Source of the DNA: JANWHQ01 sp963775275
GTDB taxonomy: Bacteria > Pseudomonadota > Alphaproteobacteria > Caulobacterales > Caulobacteraceae
Direction of reading: 5' to 3'
Length of the DNA stretch: 64,000 nt
NCBI GenBank assembly: GCA_963775275.1
Contig: CAVZII010000005.1
Location: 3,968,001-4,032,000 of the forward strand
Shown: positions 27,922-37,983 of the stretch, in pieces
Position numbering within the stretch: the stretch's first letter is position 1
Layout of the letters: every line of letters starts with the position of its first letter
Notes under the pieces: generated by a model
Databases searched by the model: none
Told to the model about the DNA's origin: nothing
Seen by the model: the letters and a program-made list of their open reading frames with translations, nothing else
Position numbers and translations under genes: made by a program

Positions 27922-29516
27922 TGAACCAGAAGCCGGCAAGAGAACCGTTCGACCTCGCCGTCACGCGCCGGACCCTGTTCGACGCCCTGATCGAGGCGCG
28001 CAGCCGCTTCGGCGGCAAGACCAGGATCATCGAGGACCAGGACCGGCGCCAGCTCAGCTACACCGACCTGGTTCGCGCCGCTTTCGCCCTCGGGCGCAAG
28101 CTCGCCGCCATGAGCCGGCCGGGCGAGCGCGTGGGCGTGCTCCTGCCCACCAGCGTCGGGGTCACCGCCACCTTCTTCGCCCTCCACGCCACCGGCCGCG
28201 TGCCGGTGATGCTCAACTTCACCGCCGGCCCCAGGAACGTCCGCGCCGCGTGCGACTCCGCGGGGGTGCGGCGGATCCTGACCTCGCGCCGGTTCATCGC
28301 TCAGGGGCGGCTGGAGGACCTGGTGGAGGATCTCTCGCGTCAGGCGGCGATCACCTATCTGGAGGACGTGCGCCGCCAGATCGGGGCCGCGGACCGGGCC
28401 TATGCCCTCGTCGCCGCCCAGTTCCCCAAGCGCTTCCGCGCCCCCGGCCGTCCCGACGACGTCGCGGTCGTGCTCTTCACCTCGGGCAGCTTCGGCGCGC
28501 CCAAGGGCGTGGTGCTGACGCACGCGAACCTGCTGGCCAATGTCGCCCAGGTCGCCGCGCACATCGCCATCGACCGAAGCTGGGTATGGTTCAATCCCCT
28601 GCCCGCCTTCCATAGCTTCGGCCTGACCGGCGGCATCCTGGTCCCGCTGCTCCTGGGACTGCGCTCGTTCCAGTACCCTTCGCCTCTGCACTACAAGGTG
28701 GTGCCGGGCCTGGTGCGCGAAACCGGGGCGAGCGTGCTCCTGTCCACCGACACCTTCGTCGGCCAGTACGTCCGCTCCTCCCAGGCCGACGACCTTTCGG
28801 CGCTGCAGTTCGTGGTCTGCGGCGCCGAGCGGGTGCGGCCCGAGACCCGTCACATGGTCGAGGAGCGGTTCGGCGTGCAACTGGTGGAGGGCTACGGCGT
28901 CACCGAGGCCTCGCCGGTGGCGGCGGTGAACGATCCAGAGGACAACCGGCCGGGCACGGTGGGCCGCCTGCTGCCGGGCATCGAGGCGCGGCTCGAGCCG
29001 GTCGAGGGGATCGGCGAGGGCGGACGGCTCTTCCTGAAGGGGCCGAACATCATGGCCGGCTATCTCACCCAGGAAGGCGGGATCGAGCCCCCCGAGGACG
29101 GCTGGTACGACACGGGCGACATCGTCGCGATCGACGAGGGCGGGTGGCTGCGTATCCTCGGGCGCGCCAAGCGCTTCGCCAAGATCGGCGGCGAGATGGT
29201 TTCGCTGGCGGCGGTGGAGGAGCTTGCGGCCGGCGCCTGGCCCGAAGGCCGCCACGCCGTCGTCGCGCTGCAGGACGCCCGCAAGGGCGAGCGGCTGGTG
29301 CTGGTCACGGATCGCCAGGACGCCGAGGCGGGCGCCCTGCTCGCCCACGCCAAGGCGGCGGGCGCCCCCGAGATCGCCGTTCCGCGCACGGTGATCCGGA
29401 TCAACGAGCTGCCCGTGCTGGGCTCGGGAAAGACAGACTATGTCGCCATCCAGCGCATGGCCGAGGCCGACGCCCTGGCCGAGGACGCGGGCGGCGGCCG
29501 GCGCAAGCGGTCGTAG
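27921..29516 (+). CDS. AMP-dependent acyl-activating enzyme, Aas-like synthetase domain
   Basis: A 531-residue ANL-family adenylating enzyme. Motifs are FTSGSFGAPKGVVLTHANL (ATP loop), EGYGVTEASPVAAV, YDTGDIVAIDEGGWLRILGR and the C-terminal catalytic lysine in LGSGKTDY. It resembles the acyl-ACP synthetase half of Aas, which re-acylates lysophospholipids, but it lacks the PlsC acyltransferase half. It starts at GTG 27921 after a strong GGAGGGG, overlapping by one base the stop of the lipoprotein gene whose fold is that of a lysophospholipase. The pairing suggests work on membrane acyl chains; the exact acid is unknown. Confidence 0.8.
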   Translation: MNQKPAREPFDLAVTRRTLFDALIEARSRFGGKTRIIEDQDRRQLSYTDLVRAAFALGRKLAAMSRPGERVGVLLPTSVGVTATFFALHATGRVPVMLNFTAGPRNVRAACDSAGVRRILTSRRFIAQGRLEDLVEDLSRQAAITYLEDVRRQIGAADRAYALVAAQFPKRFRAPGRPDDVAVVLFTSGSFGAPKGVVLTHANLLANVAQVAAHIAIDRSWVWFNPLPAFHSFGLTGGILVPLLLGLRSFQYPSPLHYKVVPGLVRETGASVLLSTDTFVGQYVRSSQADDLSALQFVVCGAERVRPETRHMVEERFGVQLVEGYGVTEASPVAAVNDPEDNRPGTVGRLLPGIEARLEPVEGIGEGGRLFLKGPNIMAGYLTQEGGIEPPEDGWYDTGDIVAIDEGGWLRILGRAKRFAKIGGEMVSLAAVEELAAGAWPEGRHAVVALQDARKGERLVLVTDRQDAEAGALLAHAKAAGAPEIAVPRTVIRINELPVLGSGKTDYVAIQRMAEADALAEDAGGGRRKRS

Positions 29517-29546
29517 GCGAGTTCAGGCGTCAGATCGAACCCACGA

Positions 29547-29652
29547 CACCGTCATGGCCGGGCCCCGTCCCGGCCACCCATGAACACATCGCTCGCCGGT
29601 GTTCATGGGTCTCCGCCGGCTCGCCCTCCGGGCGCGGCCGAGGATGACGGTG
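29547..29652. repeat. Nested palindromic intergenic repeat
   Basis: Outer arms CACCGTCAT (29547-29555) and ATGACGGTG (29644-29652) enclose inner arms CCCATGAACAC (29577-29587) and GTGTTCATGGG (29599-29609). Both pairs are perfect. The GTCATGGCCGGG opening resembles dispersed palindromes that I recall from many alphaproteobacterial genomes. It lies between the convergent acyl-activating enzyme and cupin genes and might also end transcription. Confidence 0.7.
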
Positions 29653-29700
29653 GGAGAGCGAGTTAGGCCCAATCCAACCCGCTCCACGACCTCTGAGGGC

Positions 29701-30219
29701 CTACCCCGCCGGCTTGGGCGGCGGTCCCTCGCCCTTGGCCCAGGCCTTCAGGTCGAAGCCGTCGACCGGGACGATGAAGAGGGCCGTCACCGGGCTCAGG
29801 AGGCGCGTGATGTGGCCCTTTCCGAAGGTGTCCTCCAGATAGACCAGATCTCCGGGCCCGATCAGATGGGTTGAGCCGTCGGAGACCTCGACCCGGATGT
29901 TGCCGCTGAGGTTGATGGCGAACTGGGGCTTGGGCGCGTGGTGCCAGTCCACCTTGTTCGGCTTGTAGGAGATGGCGCGAAGGCCGGTGAGCGGCAGCGT
30001 GCCCGCGTTGGGAGCGACCGAGATCACCTCCAGGTGCGATTCCCCGTCGGGCGTCGCGTAGACGTGCAGGATCTGCGGCTGGATGTCGGTGTTACTCACC
30101 GGCGCGGTGACAGTGGACGCGGTCGTTTCTGCAGCCATCATGGCCCTCCCTGCCGGCGATACCCCCGGACCGCCCGCGGCCAACATGAGCGCGGCCGCCA
30201 GCGCGGCGTAATGGAACAT
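29701..30219 (-). CDS. Exported cupin-domain protein
   Basis: A 172-residue protein with a likely signal peptide (FHYAALAAALMLAAGG) and a small beta-barrel domain. The cupin pattern is seen in DWHHAPKPQFAINLSG (metal-type His pair) and GPGDLVYLEDTFGKGHITRL. Cupins of this size are often dioxygenase-like or simply binding proteins; the function is unknown. The start has GGGAGG upstream. It precedes the repeat at 29547 and follows the DUF3237 gene on the same strand after a 39-base gap. Confidence 0.75.
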   Translation of the reverse strand: MFHYAALAAALMLAAGGPGVSPAGRAMMAAETTASTVTAPVSNTDIQPQILHVYATPDGESHLEVISVAPNAGTLPLTGLRAISYKPNKVDWHHAPKPQFAINLSGNIRVEVSDGSTHLIGPGDLVYLEDTFGKGHITRLLSPVTALFIVPVDGFDLKAWAKGEGPPPKPAG

Positions 30220-30258
30220 GGTTCGCCTCCCTCGTTCGTGCGCGCCTGGGTCGACGCG

Positions 30259-30741
30259 CTATCTCACGACGTAGAACTTGATCTGAACCGAATCTGGGCG
30301 GCGAACGCCAGAGGTGATGAAGAGATTTTCGGTCAGCCACGCATGCGGACCGGGTCCAACCTCGAAGGTCGGCGCGGCGCGGAAGTAGACGAAGGCCGGA
30401 TCGACCGGCTCGCCGGCCAGCAGCCGTCGGATCACCGGCTCGGACGCTCGGCGGATCCCGCGGTTGACCACCGAGATCATCGCCCCGTCCTCGGCGCGAA
30501 TGACGTAGCGCGCGAGGACCTGGGTCACCCCGTCCGGCCGGATTGCCTGCCAGTCGGCGCCGCCGGGGACCACCTCGCCCCGCAGCCTCGGCCCCTCCAC
30601 GACGCCGCCCCGGATCGGGACAATGCGTCGATCGAGCCCGCCGGCCGGCCCCAAAATCTGGGGCGGATCGACCTGGACCCGGACCTCGAAGACGAGCTCC
30701 AGGGCGGGCTCGGCGGGGAATTGCTCCGGCGGCTGGCTCAT
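30259..30741 (-). CDS. DUF3237 domain protein
   Basis: A 160-residue cytoplasmic protein. The family signature appears in FEVRVQVDPPQILGP, RRIVPIRGGVVEGPRLRGEV and GGADWQAIRPDGV near the start and middle, and EPVDPAFVYFRAAPTFE later. DUF3237 (UPF0311) has a beta-barrel fold without a firmly assigned reaction. The start overlaps the stop of the upstream MoaF-like gene (ATGA), so the two are co-translated. Confidence 0.85.
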   Translation of the reverse strand: MSQPPEQFPAEPALELVFEVRVQVDPPQILGPAGGLDRRIVPIRGGVVEGPRLRGEVVPGGADWQAIRPDGVTQVLARYVIRAEDGAMISVVNRGIRRASEPVIRRLLAGEPVDPAFVYFRAAPTFEVGPGPHAWLTENLFITSGVRRPDSVQIKFYVVR

Positions 30742-31514
30742 ACAGGCTCTGCATCCTGCGGATAGAAGGTCATGGAGGCCTTGGCGATGAAGGCGCCCGC
30801 CGGCTCGTTGGAGACGCGGCCATCGCCGGTGATCCCCAGGAACTTGCCGGTCGAGCGCATGTCCTTGAAATTCAAGAAATAGACCGACGCGACCGGGATC
30901 TTGAACTCACGGAAGGCGAAGAGGTACTGGTCCTCGGCGAACTTGAACGTAGTCGCCAGGTCCACGTCGCCGTGGCCGCGCTGGACGCCCTTGAGGCACT
31001 GCCAGCAGTACCGCTCCGAGCTCAGGTAGACGTGCTCGTAGGTGTGGTTCGGGCTGTAGACGTTGAAGGTGCGAAGCCCGACCAGGTCGCGCGTGGGCGC
31101 GGGCGTCACGCCCTCGGCCGATCCGCCCTCGATCACCCCGGCGTCGAAGCGCTGCATCACCCGAGGCTCGCCCGGAACCTCTTCCTCGCGCACGATCGAG
31201 CGCACCTTCAGGGCCCGCCGGCTGGTCTGGTTGAAGATCAGGGTGAGCGCCTCCCGCGGCCAGGCCTCGAAGGTCATGTCGACGAACCAGGTGTCGGGCG
31301 CAACCTCGACCACCTCGCACCAGTCCTCGCCCGAGGAAGTCCCCGAGCGCCAGACCAGCCGTTCCGGGGCGATGAACTTCAGCTCCAGCCGTGGCGCGAG
31401 ACTGGGGATGACCGCGAGTTCGCGGCCGACCAGGGCGTCGGTGCGCGGCAGCCGGTTGGCCGCGGCCCCGTCGATGAACTGGTCGTAGGTCTTCCAGCCG
31501 TCGGGATCCGTCAT
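30738..31514 (-). CDS. MoaF-family protein
   Basis: A 258-residue protein with both MoaF domains. The N-terminal part has ELKFIAPERLVWRSG and the C-terminal part has SSERYCWQCLKGVQRGHGDVD, with FKFAEDQYLFAFREFKIPVASVYF-like beta strands (about residues 195-218). MoaF was first noted beside molybdenum-cofactor genes in Klebsiella, but many homologues, like this one, sit next to DUF3237 and no moa genes. A lipocalin-like ligand-binding role in degradation of an organic compound is a guess. It is divergent from the PEBP gene. Confidence 0.83.
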   Translation of the reverse strand: MTDPDGWKTYDQFIDGAAANRLPRTDALVGRELAVIPSLAPRLELKFIAPERLVWRSGTSSGEDWCEVVEVAPDTWFVDMTFEAWPREALTLIFNQTSRRALKVRSIVREEEVPGEPRVMQRFDAGVIEGGSAEGVTPAPTRDLVGLRTFNVYSPNHTYEHVYLSSERYCWQCLKGVQRGHGDVDLATTFKFAEDQYLFAFREFKIPVASVYFLNFKDMRSTGKFLGITGDGRVSNEPAGAFIAKASMTFYPQDAEPV

Positions 31515-31561
31515 CGGTGAACCTCAGGCCTGTTTCGGAGTTGAAGGCAAAGGAGGACGCC

Positions 31562-32110
31562 ATGGCCCGCCAACACCATAGCTCAGGAGAGGACATCGTC
31601 ATCCACAAGGTGCGACCGCGCGACGAGGGCCGCATGGAGCTGACGAGCTCGGCCATCGATGAGGACGGCCGCATCGCCGACCGGTTCACCGCCTGGCGCG
31701 ACAACCTGTCCCCGCCCCTGTCCTGGACCCGGGCGTCGGATGCGGAGGCCTACGCCCTGGTGCTGGAGGACCCGGACGCGCCGACCGCGGCGCCGTTCAT
31801 CCATTGGATGATCTGGAACATCCCCGGGGACTTCACCTCGCTGCCCCCGGGGCTGCCGGCGCGGCCGCATCTGGACCATCCCAAGGGCGCGGTCCAGGGA
31901 CGCAACGGCAAGGGCGGCTTCGGCTACTTCGGCCCGCGCCCCCCGCCCGGCCACGGCGTCCATCACTACCACTTCGAGCTTTTCGCGCTCGGCAAGCTCC
32001 TGCCGTCCGACCCGGAGATCATCCTGTCCGAGCTGCAGGACATGCTGAAGGGCGAGACCATCGCCGAGACCGAGCGGGTGGGCCTGTACGAGGCGCCCGC
32101 CGCGCAGTAG
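31562..32110 (+). CDS. PEBP-family protein (YbhB/YbcL type)
   Basis: A 182-residue phosphatidylethanolamine-binding-protein homologue. Typical elements are LSPPLSWTRA, YALVLEDPDAPTAAPFIHWMIWNIP (the DPDAP ligand site, about residues 62-80) and GYFGPRPPPGHGVHHYHFELFAL. The bacterial proteins YbhB and YbcL are cytoplasmic or periplasmic with unclear roles; no signal peptide is seen here. I chose the ATG at 31562 for the AGGAGG six bases upstream, not the ATG at 31517. Confidence 0.88.
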   Translation: MARQHHSSGEDIVIHKVRPRDEGRMELTSSAIDEDGRIADRFTAWRDNLSPPLSWTRASDAEAYALVLEDPDAPTAAPFIHWMIWNIPGDFTSLPPGLPARPHLDHPKGAVQGRNGKGGFGYFGPRPPPGHGVHHYHFELFALGKLLPSDPEIILSELQDMLKGETIAETERVGLYEAPAAQ

Positions 32111-32248
32111 CGCCCCGCCGCGCGCGGCATTCAAGCATTGGCGCGCCTTCCGAGCGGCGAGCCGGTTCCCACGTCGCCTGAAGGCGCGCCGCGCTTGACC
32201 GCCCGGTCAGGACCCGCATTCTGCGCCCGCCCTGATCAAGGTGATCCC

Positions 32249-33067
32249 ATGGCCGACGACGAGCGACTGACCCTCTATCACATCCCCGGCTGCCCCTTCT
32301 CCGAACGCGTGGAGATCCTGCTCGAGCTCAAGGGCCTGCATGCCATCATGGACGACGTGGAGATCGACATCTCCAAGCCGCGTCCCGACTGGCTGCTGAA
32401 GAAGACGCGGGGAACGACCGCCCTGCCAGCCCTGACTCTGGAGAACGGCGAAACCCTGAAGGAGAGCATGGTGATCATGCGCTACTTCGAGGACCGCTTC
32501 CCCGAGCGGCCGGTCGCCCAGACCGACCCGTTCCGCCACGCGGTCGAGGGGATGCTCTGCGCCACCGACGGGCAGTATTCCGGCTCGGGCTACCGGATGA
32601 TCCTGAACCGCGACCCGGACAAGCGTCAGGAGTGCAAGGAGGCGGTGGACGCCCAGTACGCCCGCCTGGACGACTTCCTGACGTACTATGCGCCTGATCG
32701 CGACTTCCTGTTCGAGGAGTTCGGCTGGGCCGAGGTCGCCTTCACCCCGATGTTCAAGCGGCTGTGGTTCCTGGAGTACTACGAGAACTACGCCATCCCC
32801 CAGACCCTGAAGCGCGTGATCCGCTGGCGCGACGCCTGCGTGGCCCATCCCGCCGCCCAGGGCCGCTCGCACCGCGAGATCATCACCCTCTACTACGACT
32901 ACAGCCAGGGCGGCGGGAACGGCCGCATCCCCGAGGGGCGCCTGATCTCGACTTTCACTCTCGACCCGCACTGGTCCAGACGGCCCATGCCGCCCAGGGA
33001 CAAGTGGGGCCACGCCGCCACCGACGCCGAGCTCGGCCTGATCCCCCACGCCGCAGCCGCGGAATAG
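32249..33067 (+). CDS. Glutathione S-transferase family protein
   Basis: A 272-residue GST. The thioredoxin-like N-terminal domain begins LYHIPGCPFSERVEILLELKG, with Cys/Ser candidates for the active site, and ends in the glutathione site ETLKESMVIMRYFEDRFP. The helical C-terminal domain has FLFEEFGWAEVAFTPMFKRL. The tail is extended by about 50 residues (from SQGGGNGRIPEG) beyond a usual GST. The frame is open to 32138, but the ATG at 32249 fits the family start. The substrate is unknown. Confidence 0.85.
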   Translation: MADDERLTLYHIPGCPFSERVEILLELKGLHAIMDDVEIDISKPRPDWLLKKTRGTTALPALTLENGETLKESMVIMRYFEDRFPERPVAQTDPFRHAVEGMLCATDGQYSGSGYRMILNRDPDKRQECKEAVDAQYARLDDFLTYYAPDRDFLFEEFGWAEVAFTPMFKRLWFLEYYENYAIPQTLKRVIRWRDACVAHPAAQGRSHREIITLYYDYSQGGGNGRIPEGRLISTFTLDPHWSRRPMPPRDKWGHAATDAELGLIPHAAAAE

Positions 33068-33092
33068 GCGGCCGTTCGCGCGGGCATTCGCC

Positions 33093-33920
33093 ATGGCCGC
33101 CAGGAGAGCCCCGACGCACGCTCACGCTCCGCCCGAGGAGGTGACCTCGCGCGCCATCCTGCTGGGCGAGCGCATCGACACGGCGGGCCTGGAGCGGCGC
33201 GACGCGCTGTCGACCACGCCCCTGTCCTTCCGGGTCGGCGCGCACGGCTTCGCCGCTGTGTTCCGCTTCGGCGTGGTGGTCCTGACCGGCCTTGGCCCCT
33301 TCGAGGAGGACGAGGCTCTGCGCGGCCTGGCTTCGCGCGTGCGCGGCCCGTTCGAGGCCCGCGAGGAGGAGACCGCCCGGATCGAGCGCTCGGACACGGG
33401 CGCGGACCACGTCGACGCGAACGGGACGCTCATGCTGACCGATCTCGCGCCGGACCGCCTCCTGGTGGTGGCCGACGCCCTGGCCAAGAGCGCCGCCCTG
33501 GCACACGCCGAGCGGCAGGTGGCCGGAGTCTTCGACACCATCGAGCCCTGGGCGCGCCAGCTCGCCGAGGACGGCAAGACGCCGGCCGGCCGCCGCGCGA
33601 TGCTGAAGCTGATTGGACGCGCGCTCCTGGTCCAGCACCGGGTCTCGCGCCGCGTGGCTGCGGTGGAGCGGCTGGACATCCTGTGGGACCGGCCGGACCT
33701 GGACCGGCTCTACTCGCGGCTGGAGGACGAGTACGAGCTGGTCGAGCGGTGGGAGGCGCTGAACCGGCGCCTGGCCCTGATCGGCGAGACCGCCGGCCAG
33801 CTCACGCAGCTGATCGACGCCCAGCGCTCGTTGAGGCTCGAGCTGGTGATCGTGATCCTGATCCTGGCCGAGATCGCCATCACCCTGATCACCCTGGCGG
33901 TGGGCGGCCTGCATCGATAG
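33093..33920 (+). CDS. RMD1/YagE (DUF155) family membrane-anchored protein
   Basis: A 275-residue protein of the RMD1/YagE family. The N-terminal half has GERIDTAGLERRDAL and FRFGVVVLTGLGPFEEDEAL. A helical region follows, with RLDILWDRPDLDRLYSRLEDEYEL-type coiled segments (about residues 193-216), and a single transmembrane helix lies at about 250-271 (LVIVILILAEIAITLITLAV). Mitochondrial relatives such as Rmnd1 support translation near the membrane; the bacterial role is not settled. It begins 25 bases after the GST gene. Confidence 0.85.
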   Translation: MAARRAPTHAHAPPEEVTSRAILLGERIDTAGLERRDALSTTPLSFRVGAHGFAAVFRFGVVVLTGLGPFEEDEALRGLASRVRGPFEAREEETARIERSDTGADHVDANGTLMLTDLAPDRLLVVADALAKSAALAHAERQVAGVFDTIEPWARQLAEDGKTPAGRRAMLKLIGRALLVQHRVSRRVAAVERLDILWDRPDLDRLYSRLEDEYELVERWEALNRRLALIGETAGQLTQLIDAQRSLRLELVIVILILAEIAITLITLAVGGLHR

Positions 33921-33994
33921 GCCCTTTCCCCGCGGCCGCTCCAGCGTTTAAGGACACCGCGCGCGCAGGGCCTGCGCGGCATGGGAGGACGGCG

Positions 33995-34759
33995 ATGAGC
34001 GAACAGGACTTCACCGGACGCACCGCCGTGGTGATCGGCGCCACCAGCGGGATCGGACGCGCGACCGCCGTCGCCTTCGGCAAGGCCGGCGCCAACGTGG
34101 TCCTGGCCGGCCTGGGGGCCGACGACGGCAAGGCGGCCGAGGCCGAGATCAAGGCCCTGGGCAAGGCCGACGCGGTCTTCGTGCCCGCCGACGTCACCCG
34201 CGAGGCGGACGTCAGGGCCGTGATCAACCGGGCCGAGGCGCGCTTCGGCCGCATCCACGCCGCGGTCAACAACGCCGGGATCGAGTGCAAATATGGCCCG
34301 GTCCAGGACCGCACCGCCGAGGAGTTCGACCGCATGATCGCGGTGAACCTGAGGGGGATCTTCTTCGGCCTGAAGCACCAGATCCCGCACATGCTCAAGC
34401 ACGGCGGCGGGGCGATCGTGAACACGGCGTCCCAGGCGGGCCTGACGGGCCTGGCCAATGTGGCGATCTACACCGCCAGCAAGCACGGCGTGGTGGGCCT
34501 GACCAAGTCGGTGGCGCTGGAGCAGGCCAGGAACGGCATCCGCGTCAACGCCGTGGCGCCCGGTCCCGTCGACACGGGCCTCTTGCACCGGATGGTCAAG
34601 GGCATGGTGGAGGTGGATGTGATCGCCCAGGACGTCCCCATGGGCCGCATCGCCCAGCCCGAGGAGATCGCGTCCGCGATCGTCTGGCTCTGCTCCGACG
34701 GCGCCTCCTACATCACCGGTCACACCCTTGCGATCGACGGCGGTTTCACCGTGCCCTAA
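33995..34759 (+). CDS. Short-chain dehydrogenase/reductase (SDR)
   Basis: A 254-residue classical SDR oxidoreductase. It has the nucleotide-binding GATSGIGRA, NNAG (AAVNNAGIE), the catalytic Ser in NTASQAG and YTASKHG with Tyr and Lys, and ends DGGFTVP. Cofactor and substrate cannot be read; an Asp/Gly region after strand 2 (LGADDGKA) does not decide between NAD and NADP. The ATG at 33995 follows GGAGG. The GFA-family gene begins 28 bases later, so they may share a message. Confidence 0.9.
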   Translation: MSEQDFTGRTAVVIGATSGIGRATAVAFGKAGANVVLAGLGADDGKAAEAEIKALGKADAVFVPADVTREADVRAVINRAEARFGRIHAAVNNAGIECKYGPVQDRTAEEFDRMIAVNLRGIFFGLKHQIPHMLKHGGGAIVNTASQAGLTGLANVAIYTASKHGVVGLTKSVALEQARNGIRVNAVAPGPVDTGLLHRMVKGMVEVDVIAQDVPMGRIAQPEEIASAIVWLCSDGASYITGHTLAIDGGFTVP

Positions 34760-34787
34760 GAGTTTCGGCCTCGAACAGGAGGTGGCC

Positions 34788-35198
34788 ATGAAAGCCAGCG
34801 GCGGGTGCCTTTGCGGCGCGGTGCGTTACGAGATCGACGGCGAGCCGATCTTCTCGGGACATTGCCATTGCACGGACTGCCAGAAGGCGACTGGGACGGG
34901 GCACGTGTCGGTGATGGCCTTCCCGGCGAGCGCGGTGAAGGTCACTGGCGAGACCAGGGGCTATGCGGTCACGGCCGAGAGCGGCCAGCCATACACCCGC
35001 AACTTCTGCCCCACTTGCGGCAGCCTCATCTTCGGCGAGCCGGCGGCCATGCCGGGCGTCATGACGGTGACGGCCGGCACCCTGGACGACACCTCGCTCT
35101 ACCAGCCGCAGACGGTGATCTACACCCGCAGCCGCCCCGCCTGGGACGTGATCGACAGCGGCCTGCCGGAGTTCGAGGGAATGCCGCAGCCGGGGTGA
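34788..35198 (+). CDS. GFA-family zinc protein (glutathione-dependent formaldehyde-activating type)
   Basis: A 136-residue protein with the GFA cysteine set: GGCLCGAVRYE, HCHCTDCQKATG and NFCPTCGS, enough for two zinc ions. GFA was named for binding glutathione and formaldehyde, but most homologues have unproven substrates (some are CENP-V-like). The start at 34788 has AGGAGG upstream. It ends 32 bases before a palindromic repeat. Confidence 0.88.
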   Translation: MKASGGCLCGAVRYEIDGEPIFSGHCHCTDCQKATGTGHVSVMAFPASAVKVTGETRGYAVTAESGQPYTRNFCPTCGSLIFGEPAAMPGVMTVTAGTLDDTSLYQPQTVIYTRSRPAWDVIDSGLPEFEGMPQPG

Positions 35199-35230
35199 GC
35201 CTGCGACGGCCCAAGCCGTTCCCTGACCTT

Positions 35231-35331
35231 GTCATCCCGGAGGCCGCGCAGCGGCCATCCGGGATCTCATGGGCCTTTTGCGGGAGATCCCGGCGCTCCG
35301 CCCTGCTGTGCAGGGCTCCGGCCGGGATGAC
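35231..35331. repeat. Nested palindromic intergenic repeat (GTCATCCCGG type)
   Basis: Outer arms GTCATCCCGG (35231-35240) and CCGGGATGAC (35322-35331) and inner arms CCGGGATCTC (35259-35268) and GAGATCCCGG (35284-35293) are all perfect. The GTCATCCCGG motif is a familiar dispersed palindrome of alphaproteobacteria. It lies between convergent genes, where a bidirectional terminator would be useful. Confidence 0.75.
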
Positions 35332-35365
35332 ATTGAAGATTGGGCCGGCCGCAAGGTCGCGCCGA

Positions 35366-35731
35366 CTAGTTCCGCAACTCCACGCACATCTTCTGGCCCT
35401 TGTAGGTGTCGCCGAACAGCGAACCGTCCTCGGCGGCTTTGGCGCGCGCGCGGTCGAAGGCCGCCGTGTCGTTCGGCTCCTTCTCGCCGGGGGCGCAATA
35501 AGGCGCCTTCACCTCGCGGTAGGGCCCGTTGCACAGGCAGATGTCCGGCGGGGCCGGGAACCGGCTCGCCGACTGCTTGTGGCAGATGGGGGCATGGCTG
35601 ACGCCCAGCTGGTCGAGGCAGAGCGTCGCCTGGGGCGTCCCAGGCGGCGGGGACGAACTGGACGGCTGGGCCGAGGCGGCGACGGCGAAGGCCGTGACAC
35701 CGACGAGCGTGGTCAGGAACAGGGTTCTCAT
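35366..35731 (-). CDS. Small exported cysteine-rich protein, unknown function
   Basis: A 121-residue protein that I do not recognise. It has a signal peptide (about 21 residues, ending ASA), then a Ser/Pro stretch and a domain with six cysteines: TLCLD, PICHK, DICLC (two), PYCAP and KMCVE. These could form three disulfides. The ATG at 35731 follows GGAGGAG; the open frame above it belongs to the rpoD shadow. It lies 179 bases downstream of rpoD on the same strand. Confidence 0.6.
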   Translation of the reverse strand: MRTLFLTTLVGVTAFAVAASAQPSSSSPPPGTPQATLCLDQLGVSHAPICHKQSASRFPAPPDICLCNGPYREVKAPYCAPGEKEPNDTAAFDRARAKAAEDGSLFGDTYKGQKMCVELRN

Positions 35732-35910
35732 TGTCTTTGGCTCCTCCTTGCCGGCGCGCCCGAACGCCTCCGCCAAGCACTTAACATCATGAAGCATTGC
35801 GCGCGGGCGCGCAAACGCGAAGCACGGCCAAGCCTGTGCTCCTGACTCAGGACTTTCGCCCACGGAACCTAGACGGAAGCTGAACGGCCCGGCGGTCCGC
35901 GCCGGCAACT

Positions 35911-37908
<1,998 letters not shown>

Positions 37909-37983
37909 TCAGGTCTCCGCTCCCGGCGGGAAGGTCGCCGCCGGGAGAATGCAAATCCCGGACCACCCCTTAACCATGATCGC

